A stretch of DNA of 5,453 nucleotides, taken from Actinomycetes bacterium (lineage in GTDB: Bacteria > Actinomycetota > Acidimicrobiia > Acidimicrobiales > Bog-793). Positions within the stretch are counted from its first letter, which is position 1; every line of letters starts with the position of its first letter. Location: NCBI GenBank assembly GCA_021785095.1, contig JAJYGM010000608.1, positions 1-5,453 of the forward strand, read 5' to 3'. Of this stretch, positions 1-4,349 are shown piece after piece. Made by a program: the position numbers and the translations under genes. Below the pieces are notes generated by a model. That model had not been told where the DNA came from. It saw nothing but the letters and a program-made list of their open reading frames with translations, and did not search any database.

Positions 1-1
1 G

Positions 2-229
2 GACGCGATCGGACCCGCCGTCGCCGCTGTGCGCGAGACGGTGGCCGCTCTGCTGCGGGTGAACGGGGAGAGCGCGGGCGTCCCGACGAACGGCGAGGGA
101 AGGGGGCCCGGGCCGATGGCGGCTGCGTCGTCGGCAGCAGGCGACGGAGCCGCCGTGGTGGCGGCGGTCCTCGGAGGGAACGAAGGAGCTGCCGGGGTGG
201 CGGCCGAGGGAGAGGAGGTAGGGGCGTGA
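2..229 (+). CDS. C-terminal fragment of an upstream protein (unidentified; possibly a hydrogenase maturation protease)
   Basis: An open frame enters from the left edge and ends at the TGA at 227-229, so only the last 75 residues are visible. The first part, DAIGPAVAAVRETVAALLRV, looks like a C-terminal amphipathic helix. The final ~50 residues are a Gly/Ala-rich, low-complexity tail (GEGRGPGP, then alternating Ala, Gly and Val) that is probably disordered. The 'xxIGPAVAAVxxxVAxLL' pattern resembles the end of HyaD/HybD-type [NiFe]-hydrogenase maturation endopeptidases, which would suit the neighbourhood, but the diagnostic N-terminal metal-binding residues are outside the window. A GTG at 29 is in frame, but the frame is open from the edge, so it is unlikely to be the true start. 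The stop overlaps the next start in GTGA, implying translational coupling. Certain as a coding tail; the function is a guess. Confidence 0.55.
   Translation, partial: DAIGPAVAAVRETVAALLRVNGESAGVPTNGEGRGPGPMAAASSAAGDGAAVVAAVLGGNEGAAGVAAEGEEVGA
213..218 (+). promoter_or_regulatory. Strong Shine-Dalgarno site (AGGAGG) for the 34-residue ORF
   Basis: A perfect AGGAGG lies 7 bases before the GTG at 226, inside the tail of the preceding gene. It is the best ribosome-binding site in the window. It is the main reason for accepting the very short downstream frame as a real gene with a GTG start. Confidence 0.75.
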
Positions 230-330
230 TCCGCAAGCTCTTCTGGTCGGTGGTGCTGACGGTCCTGGTCGCGGTCGTGGTCGACTCGCTACCCGACGTC
301 GCGCGGTACCTGAAGATCCGGGCGATGTGA
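226..330 (+). CDS. 34-residue single-pass membrane miniprotein (DUF6893-like)
   Basis: The frame starts at a GTG overlapping the previous stop (GTGA) and is preceded by an ideal AGGAGG. It encodes 34 residues: a short basic start (MIRKLF), one hydrophobic segment at about residues 6-19 (FWSVVLTVLVAVVV), then a polar end with SLPDVARYLKIRAM. An N-terminal Arg-Lys, one membrane span and a terminal 'LPDxxRYLxIRxM' are what I recall of the small actinobacterial family DUF6893, though I could not run a search. The positive residues on both sides leave the topology open. It sits between the upstream tail and the YceI-like gene with only four bases to the next start, so it should be co-expressed with the hydrogenase maturation genes. 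The role is unknown; a membrane tether or small subunit-like partner of the hydrogenase is one possibility. Confidence 0.72.
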   Translation: MIRKLFWSVVLTVLVAVVVDSLPDVARYLKIRAM

Positions 331-334
331 GGCG

Positions 335-847
335 ATGCCGCGTTTCGAGATCGACCCAGCGGTGTCGCGCGTCTCGGTGGAGGCGCGCTCCAGTCTCCAT
401 CCGATCCACGCCGAGGCGACGGGGCTGCACGGCTTCATCGAGCTCGACGGGACGGCCTCGGAGCCGGGGGGTCTCGCGGCGGATCGGGGGCGTGTCGAGC
501 TCGCGGTCTCGGCGCTGCGCTCTGGGAACCCGCTCTACGACCGCGAGCTGCAACGGCGGGTGGACGTACGGCGGTATCCGACCATCTCGGGCGAGCTGCG
601 CGAGCTCCGCCCGGCAGCCGGCGGACACTACCTCGTCTCGGGGGTGGTCACCTTTCGGGGGTCCAGCCAGCCCGCGGAGGACGAGATGGTGCTCCGGCTC
701 GCTGACGGCGAGGTGCATCTGGAGGGCGCGCACGTCTTCGACATCCGCGACTTCGGCCTGGAGCCGCCGAAGATCCTCATGGCGAAGGTCCACCCGGAAG
801 TCGAGGTCCGGGTCGAGCTGGTCGCAAGGGCGGGCTCCGATGCATGA
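335..847 (+). CDS. YceI-like family protein, cytoplasmic, hydrogenase-cluster type
   Basis: This encodes 170 residues, close to the usual YceI length. It begins with the family opening 'FEIDPAVSRVSVEARSSLHP' (residues 4-23), followed by 'GLHGFIELDG' (30-39), the segment 'RRYPTISGEL' (79-88) that matches the family's 'yPxixf' strand, and 'YLVSGVVTFRGSSQP' (99-113) matching 'y.v.G.Lt..G.t'. It ends with an alternating strand, EVEVRVELV. YceI proteins form a lipocalin-like barrel that binds isoprenoid or other lipidic ligands. Many are periplasmic, but no signal peptide is visible here, so this copy is probably cytosolic. The RBS is weak (GAGG at 329-332, two bases before the ATG), so it may rely on reinitiation after the previous stop. 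Its last eight bases overlap hypA. Its role near hydrogenases is not established; handling a quinone or lipid ligand is an inference. Confidence 0.85.
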   Translation: MPRFEIDPAVSRVSVEARSSLHPIHAEATGLHGFIELDGTASEPGGLAADRGRVELAVSALRSGNPLYDRELQRRVDVRRYPTISGELRELRPAAGGHYLVSGVVTFRGSSQPAEDEMVLRLADGEVHLEGAHVFDIRDFGLEPPKILMAKVHPEVEVRVELVARAGSDA

Positions 848-1175
848 GCTCGGGGTCTGCACGGCCATCGTGGACGCGCTCGAGCGACGCGCCAACGGTC
901 GCAGCGTCGCCGCCGTCCGGGTGCGGGTGGGTTGCCTCCACCACTTCCACCCCGACGCGTTCGCGCAGTCCTTCGCGCTCGCCGCCGAAGGGAGCGTCGC
1001 GGCCGGAGCGGTCCCGGAGCTCGTCGTGCTGCCGGTCGCGGCACGCTGCGAGCGCTGCGGGGCGACCTTCGAGGCGACGGACCACGTGCTGGCGTGCGAG
1101 CGCTGCGGGTCGCCGGAGGTCGAGGAGCGTGGAGGCGACGAGCTCGTGTTGGAACGCATCGAGTACCGAGCGTGA
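840..1175 (+). CDS. hypA: HypA, hydrogenase nickel incorporation protein
   Basis: This encodes 111 residues, the normal HypA length. It begins MHELGVC, which gives the Met1-His2-Glu3 nickel-binding N-terminus, so the ATG at 840 is strongly supported over the ATG at 844, which is in another frame. The structural zinc site is complete: Cys70-x2-Cys73 and Cys86-x2-Cys89 (CERC and CERC), separated by 12 residues as in the family. HypA acts in the cytoplasm with the GTPase HypB to insert Ni into the large subunit after the Fe(CN)2CO group is in place. A possible RBS, AAGGG, lies at 826-830. The first eight bases overlap the YceI-like gene. An unusual LHHFHPDAF (residues 33-41) places three His residues where the family usually has a Gly/Pro-containing loop. 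HypB is not in the window. Confidence 0.95.
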   Translation: MHELGVCTAIVDALERRANGRSVAAVRVRVGCLHHFHPDAFAQSFALAAEGSVAAGAVPELVVLPVAARCERCGATFEATDHVLACERCGSPEVEERGGDELVLERIEYRA

Positions 1176-1181
1176 GAGGAG
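1176..1181 (+). promoter_or_regulatory. Ribosome binding site GAGGAG for hypC
   Basis: GAGGAG directly follows the hypA stop and sits 5 bases before the hypC ATG. It fixes the ATG at 1187 as the start, which is needed because HypC function depends on a Cys at position 2. Confidence 0.7.
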
Positions 1182-1186
1182 CGGAC

Positions 1187-1459
1187 ATGTGTCTCGGGAT
1201 ACCAGGACAGGTCATAGAGCTGGTCGACGCGAACAACCAGCTGGCAAAGGTCGAGGTGGCAGGGGTTCGGCGGAACATCAACATCGGCTTGCTCGACGAC
1301 GTCGCCATCGAACCCGGTGACTGGGTGCTCATCCACGTCGGCTTCGCGATGGCCGTGATCGACGAGGCGGAGGCGGCGCGCGCGCTCGAGGGGCTCCAGC
1401 TGATGGGGCAGGCCTACCGGGACGAGGTGGCGCTCGTGCGGGAGTCACGGATCGCCTGA
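1187..1459 (+). CDS. hypC: HypC, hydrogenase assembly chaperone
   Basis: This encodes 90 residues and opens with the family signature MCLGIPGQVIEL. Cys2 is the essential residue that, after removal of Met1, binds the iron of the Fe(CN)2CO intermediate together with HypD and later contacts the large-subunit precursor. The OB-fold-like core continues with 'RNINIGLLDDV' (29-39), 'EPGDWVLIHVGFAMAVID' (42-59) and the conserved His50. The C-terminal helix, EAARALEGLQLMGQAY, is of ordinary type. A good RBS precedes it, 11 bases after hypA. A second HypC-like domain occurs downstream as part of a fusion protein (2905-3690), so this operon encodes two HypC-type modules. This one is the canonical chaperone. 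Confidence 0.96.
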   Translation: MCLGIPGQVIELVDANNQLAKVEVAGVRRNINIGLLDDVAIEPGDWVLIHVGFAMAVIDEAEAARALEGLQLMGQAYRDEVALVRESRIA

Positions 1460-1463
1460 GCAA

Positions 1464-1483
1464 CGAACGGCTGCCGCCGTTCG
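1464..1483 (+). other. Intergenic hairpin between hypC and the 76-residue ORF
   Basis: CGAACGG and CCGTTCG are perfect 7-base inverted arms around a 6-base loop, starting five bases after the hypC stop. There is no following T-run, so it is not a clear intrinsic terminator. It could be an RNA-stabilising or partial attenuating structure in the only sizeable gap of the operon (1460-1550). The rest of that gap shows no promoter boxes I can recognise, only purine-rich sequence leading into a ribosome-binding site. Confidence 0.4.
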
Positions 1484-1535
1484 GGGACACTCGCCGCACG
1501 GAGCGTCCGAGACGGGCAAGAGGCGTAGGGCGGGG

Positions 1536-1544
1536 AAAGGAAGG
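1536..1544 (+). promoter_or_regulatory. Ribosome binding site for the 76-residue ORF
   Basis: AAAGGAAGG ends 6 bases before the ATG at 1551 and 15 bases before the alternative in-frame ATG at 1560, so it favours 1551. Confidence 0.6.
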
Positions 1545-1550
1545 CGGGAC

Positions 1551-1781
1551 ATGGGCGCAATGATCGGGTTCCTGGCGGGCTATCTCCTCGGCACTCGGGC
1601 AGGGAGGGAGGGGCTCGAGGAGCTCCGCGAGGCCGTCACGGTGATCGCGCAATCGGAGGAGGTGCGCGCCCTGCTCGCGGGGGGTCTCGCGGCGGCGGCT
1701 GAGCTCGTGAGCCGGGGGGGCGGCGTGCTCGCCGAGCGCGTCGCAAGCGGGGATGGGGTCAACCTCAGGAAGGTGGCGTGA
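1551..1781 (+). CDS. 76-residue YtxH-like small membrane-associated protein
   Basis: This encodes 76 residues. The N-terminus is a glycine-spaced hydrophobic segment, IGFLAGYLLGTRAG (residues 5-18), the 'GxxxGYxxGxxxG' pattern of short YtxH-like proteins. A charged helix follows (REGLEELREAVTVIAQSEEVRA, about 19-40). Next is an Ala/Leu-rich stretch (LLAGGLAAAAELV, 41-53) that could be amphipathic or weakly membrane-associated, and then a Gly-rich tail. A purine-rich RBS precedes the ATG. The stop TGA shares its last base with the hypD ATG (TGATG), so translation is probably coupled to hypD. The function is unknown. Its placement directly between hypC and hypD suggests a role in anchoring or assembling the maturation machinery or the hydrogenase at the membrane, but this is inference from position only. 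Confidence 0.78.
   Translation: MGAMIGFLAGYLLGTRAGREGLEELREAVTVIAQSEEVRALLAGGLAAAAELVSRGGGVLAERVASGDGVNLRKVA
1767..1773 (+). promoter_or_regulatory. Ribosome binding site for hypD
   Basis: AGGAAGG lies 7 bases before the ATG at 1781 and only 4 bases before an in-frame GTG at 1778. The spacing favours ATG 1781 as the hypD start. Confidence 0.6.
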
Positions 1782-2908
1782 TGCGCTTCGTCGACGAGTA
1801 CCGAGACCCGGCCGCCGCGCGCGCGCTCGTCCGACGGATCGCGACGCTGTCCAACGGGAAGCGCTTCGCCTTCATGGAGGTCTGCGGGGGACACACCCAC
1901 ACGATCTACCGACACGGGATCGAGCACCTCCTCCCCGACGGGGTCGAGCTCGTCCACGGGCCGGGCTGCCCGGTCTGCGTCATCCCGATGGGCCGGATCG
2001 ACGACGCGATCGCGGTTGCCGAGCAGCCCGGCGTGCTGTTCACGACCTTCGGGGACATGATGCGCGTGCCAGGCTCCTCGGGGAGCCTGCTCGACGCCAA
2101 GGCTCGCGGCGCCGATGTCCGGTTCGTCTACTCGCCGCTCGACGCGCTCCGCCTGGCCGTGGACAACCCCGGTCGCGAGGTGGTGTTCTTCGCCGTGGGC
2201 TTCGAGACCACGGCACCGTCGACGGCGGTGACGCTGCGCCGCGCGAAGGCGGAGGGCGTGTCGAACTTCAGCGTCTTCTGCAACCACGTGACGATCGTGC
2301 CGCCGATCAAGGCGATCCTGGACTCTCCCGACCTCCGGCTGGACGGGTTCCTCGGACCCGGGCACGTCTCGACCGTGATCGGCCAGCGGCCCTACCGCTT
2401 CGTCGCCGAGCAGTACGGTAAGCCGCTGGTGACCGCCGGCTTCGAGCCCCTCGACATCCTCCAGGCCGTGGAGATGCTGCTGGTCCAGTGCGCAGCCGGC
2501 CGGGCGGACGTGGAGAACCAGTACACCCGCTGCGTCGTGGAGGAGGGAAACCCGAGGGCGCTCGCGATCATGGCCGAGGTCTTCGCGCTCCGCCCGCACT
2601 TCGAGTGGCGGGGGCTCGGCTTCATCTCCCAGAGCGCACTCCGGCTCGCAGACGCCTATGCGGACTTCGACGCCGAGCGCCGCTTCGCAGTCCCGGGCGT
2701 CCGGGTCGCCGACCCGAAGGCCTGCCAGTGCGGCGAGGTGCTGAAGGGGGTCATCAAGCCCTGGCAGTGCAAGGTGTTCGGTACCGCCTGCACCCCCGAG
2801 ACGCCGATCGGGACCTGCATGGTCTCCTCGGAGGGAGCGTGCGCCGCGTACTACAACTTCGGCCGGCTCCACCGGGAGGCAGCGCTGTCCGTCGGGGCCC
2901 GGGCATGA
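1781..2908 (+). CDS. hypD: HypD, Fe-S scaffold for Fe(CN)2CO assembly
   Basis: This encodes 375 residues, full family length, with every HypD signature in order: 'MEVCGGHTHTIYRHGI' (32-47, Cys35), 'HGPGCPVCVIPMG' (59-71, Cys63 and Cys66), 'FAVGFETTAPSTA' (137-149), 'FLGPGHVSTVIG' (190-201), 'VTAGFEPLDIL' (217-227), and the C-terminal cluster region with Cys315, 317, 330, 337, 346 and 354 ('CQCGEVLKG', 'FGTAC', 'CMVSSEGACAAYYNFG'). HypD binds a [4Fe-4S] cluster and, in complex with HypC, carries the iron that receives CN and CO ligands. Cys35 and the GHTH motif are the iron-holding residues. A GTG at 1778 would add one residue, but the RBS spacing favours ATG 1781. It overlaps the previous gene by one base and the next by four (ATGA). 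Confidence 0.97.
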   Translation: MRFVDEYRDPAAARALVRRIATLSNGKRFAFMEVCGGHTHTIYRHGIEHLLPDGVELVHGPGCPVCVIPMGRIDDAIAVAEQPGVLFTTFGDMMRVPGSSGSLLDAKARGADVRFVYSPLDALRLAVDNPGREVVFFAVGFETTAPSTAVTLRRAKAEGVSNFSVFCNHVTIVPPIKAILDSPDLRLDGFLGPGHVSTVIGQRPYRFVAEQYGKPLVTAGFEPLDILQAVEMLLVQCAAGRADVENQYTRCVVEEGNPRALAIMAEVFALRPHFEWRGLGFISQSALRLADAYADFDAERRFAVPGVRVADPKACQCGEVLKGVIKPWQCKVFGTACTPETPIGTCMVSSEGACAAYYNFGRLHREAALSVGARA

Positions 2909-3690
2909 GCGTCGGGACCGCGGCGCAGTCGGCTGCCGGCCCCGCCGGCGCACTCGACGCGGAGCGCGGCGCCGCTGGCGCCGGCGGGCTGCCACCGGGT
3001 TTCGGTGTCGACGTCGCAGGTGCTGCCCTGGCCCTCGCACGGCGCTTCGCGCACGGTGGGACGCTCTGGTGCTTCGCGCCGGCCTGGCCCGCCCACGCCC
3101 ACCACGTCGCGGTGGAGTTCGTGCACCCGGTCGTCGTCGGGACGCGCGCCCTGCCCGCGGTCGCCGTCTCGGCGGAGGCGGGCGTCGCGGGGCTCCGGAC
3201 GCTCTGTCGCGCTGGGGATGCGCTCGTGGTCGTCGCGTCCTCGGAGGAGCCCGCAGCGCGCCGCGCGCTCGCTCGGGCACCCGCATGGGGGCTCACGACG
3301 ATCTGGATCGGCGCCGGCCCGCGCCCGGCGCCAGGGGCGGCGGACCACGTCCTCTGGTGGGAGGGGGAAGTGCCGAGCCAGGCCGCCCACACGGGCCGGT
3401 TCGTGCTCTCGTACCACCTCCTCTGGGAGCTGACCCACGTCTGCTTCGAGCACCCCGGGCTCCTCGAGGAGCCGCAGGTCTGCTCGGGACCGGCCTGCGT
3501 CACCTGTGGCGACGAGGGTCGCCTCGTCGAGGTCCTCCGCCTCGGCGAAGGCGGTGCCGTCCTGGTCCGCGCAGCGACCGGGCTCGAGTGGGCGGACGCG
3601 TCCCTCGTCGAGGGGGTGTCGCCCGGGTCGCTGGTCCTCGTCCACGCGGGCTCCGTGCTCACGGTCCTGGCCGAGGGGAGCGGCGAATGA
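2905..3690 (+). CDS. Degenerate SIS domain fused to a HypC-like domain
   Basis: This encodes 261 residues in three parts. Residues 1-31 are an Ala/Gly-rich, probably disordered start. Residues ~34-188 are a SIS (phosphosugar-binding) domain related to GmhA, with 'ALARRFAHGGTLWCFAP', 'AVEFVHPVVVGTRALPAVAVS', 'GDALVVVASSEEPAARRAL', 'GLTTIWIGAG' and 'YHLLWELTHVCFEHPG'. Residues ~193-259 are HypC/HupF-like, with 'ACVTCGDEGRLVEV', 'GLEWADASLVEGVSPGSLVLVHAGSVLTVL' and conserved His247 matching HypC His50. Cys198 falls where HypC has Cys2 (49 versus 48 residues before the His), but it is internal, in C193-x4-C198-x2-C201. The phosphate-binding Ser loop is lost (APAWPAH), while Glu71 and His171 align with the GmhA catalytic Glu and His. 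The start overlaps the hypD stop (ATGA). It is probably a hydrogenase assembly factor; the activity is unknown. Confidence 0.88.
   Translation: MSVGTAAQSAAGPAGALDAERGAAGAGGLPPGFGVDVAGAALALARRFAHGGTLWCFAPAWPAHAHHVAVEFVHPVVVGTRALPAVAVSAEAGVAGLRTLCRAGDALVVVASSEEPAARRALARAPAWGLTTIWIGAGPRPAPGAADHVLWWEGEVPSQAAHTGRFVLSYHLLWELTHVCFEHPGLLEEPQVCSGPACVTCGDEGRLVEVLRLGEGGAVLVRAATGLEWADASLVEGVSPGSLVLVHAGSVLTVLAEGSGE
3673..3680 (+). promoter_or_regulatory. Ribosome binding site for the stand-alone SIS gene
   Basis: GAGGGGAG lies 6 bases before the ATG at 3687, within the last codons of the preceding gene. It supports the ATGA-overlap start. Confidence 0.55.
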
Positions 3691-4349
3691 GCGCGCCGGG
3701 GGGCACGGGGTTCCTCTACCCGTTCCTCGATGCCGCGGAGCGGGACGCCGGTCCACTGCTCGAGGACCTCGCGCGCTCGGCCGAGGCCAAGGCGGCGGAG
3801 AGCGCGGCGCTCCGAGCGAACGTGCTCGCTGCGAGCGAGGACGAGCTGAGCGCGGTCGGGTTGGCGATGGCGGCCCGCTTCGACGCGGGCGGACGCCTGC
3901 TGGCCATGGGCAACGGCGGGAGCTCGACGGATGCGGCGTCGCTCGTCACCCTCTTCGGCGACCCGCCCGCCGGCAGACCACTCCCGGCACGGTCGCTCGC
4001 AGACGACCTGGCGGTGCTCACAGCGCTCGGCAACGACGTCGGTTTCGAGGTGGTGTTCCTGCGGCAGGTGATCGCGCAGGTGGAGCCCTCGGACATGGTC
4101 GTCGGCTTCTCGACGAGCGGTGGCTCGAAGAACCTGCTGCTCGCGTTCGACGAGGCGTGCGAGCGAGGCTGTCTCACGGTCGGCCTCGCCGGCTACCAGG
4201 GAGGCCAGATGGCCGTCTCCCCGAGCGTCCAACACTGCTTCGTGGTGCCCTCCCAGAGCATCCACCGGATCCAGGAGACCCAGGCGGCGCTGTCGTGGCG
4301 GCTCTGGGAGGTGGTGCAGGCTGCCCTCCGACCACTCGGACCGTCATGA
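3687..4349 (+). CDS. GmhA-like SIS-domain protein lacking isomerase catalytic residues
   Basis: This encodes 220 residues, a little longer than GmhA/DiaA. An N-terminal helical region (residues ~10-65) leads to the SIS fold: 'LLAMGNGGSSTDAASL' (71-86), 'LTALGNDVGFEVVFLRQV' (111-128), 'DMVVGFSTSGGSKNLLLAF' (136-154), 'TVGLAGYQGGQMA' (164-176) and 'SIHRIQETQ' (191-199). These match E. coli GmhA block by block, with the ligand-binding Ser79, Ser142, Ser144, Ser147 and Gln196 conserved. The positions aligned to the GmhA catalytic Glu65 and His180 are Leu89 and Trp204, so sedoheptulose-7-phosphate isomerase activity is doubtful. Automated annotation would probably call it phosphoheptose isomerase, but the context is hydrogenase maturation. 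It overlaps both neighbours by ATGA and directly follows another SIS protein, suggesting a hetero-oligomer. A regulatory or sugar-nucleotide role is an alternative. Confidence 0.9.
   Translation: MSAPGGTGFLYPFLDAAERDAGPLLEDLARSAEAKAAESAALRANVLAASEDELSAVGLAMAARFDAGGRLLAMGNGGSSTDAASLVTLFGDPPAGRPLPARSLADDLAVLTALGNDVGFEVVFLRQVIAQVEPSDMVVGFSTSGGSKNLLLAFDEACERGCLTVGLAGYQGGQMAVSPSVQHCFVVPSQSIHRIQETQAALSWRLWEVVQAALRPLGPS

Noticed and set aside
327..839. Frame starting at ATG 327 that reads through into hypA, suggesting a 282-residue protein
   Set aside because: The upstream part is an Arg/Ser-rich shadow of the YceI-like gene. HypA must start at the MHE (840) for its nickel-binding His2.
844..1320. 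Frame starting at ATG 844 inside hypA
   Set aside because: It is a Ser/Arg-rich out-of-frame translation of hypA and hypC with no domain signal.
1778..1780. GTG as an alternative hypD start
   Set aside because: It is only 4 bases from the RBS, while ATG 1781 has 7-base spacing and the usual stop/start overlap. The difference is one residue.
2070..2089. Perfect 8-bp hairpin (CAGGCTCC / GGAGCCTG, 4-base loop)
   Set aside because: It lies inside hypD codons for the conserved region around Pro-Gly-Ser-Ser-Gly-Ser. There is no T-run, and such inverted repeats are common by chance in GC-rich coding sequence.
1580..3286. 568-codon open frame on the - strand
   Set aside because: It runs antisense to hypD and its neighbours, is Arg/Ala/Pro-rich with no recognisable domain, and is the expected shadow of GC-rich coding DNA. 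The + strand in the same place encodes an unmistakable HypD.
2754..4265. 503-codon open frame on the - strand
   Set aside because: It is antisense to both SIS genes. Its composition is typical of a high-GC shadow frame and no motif is visible.
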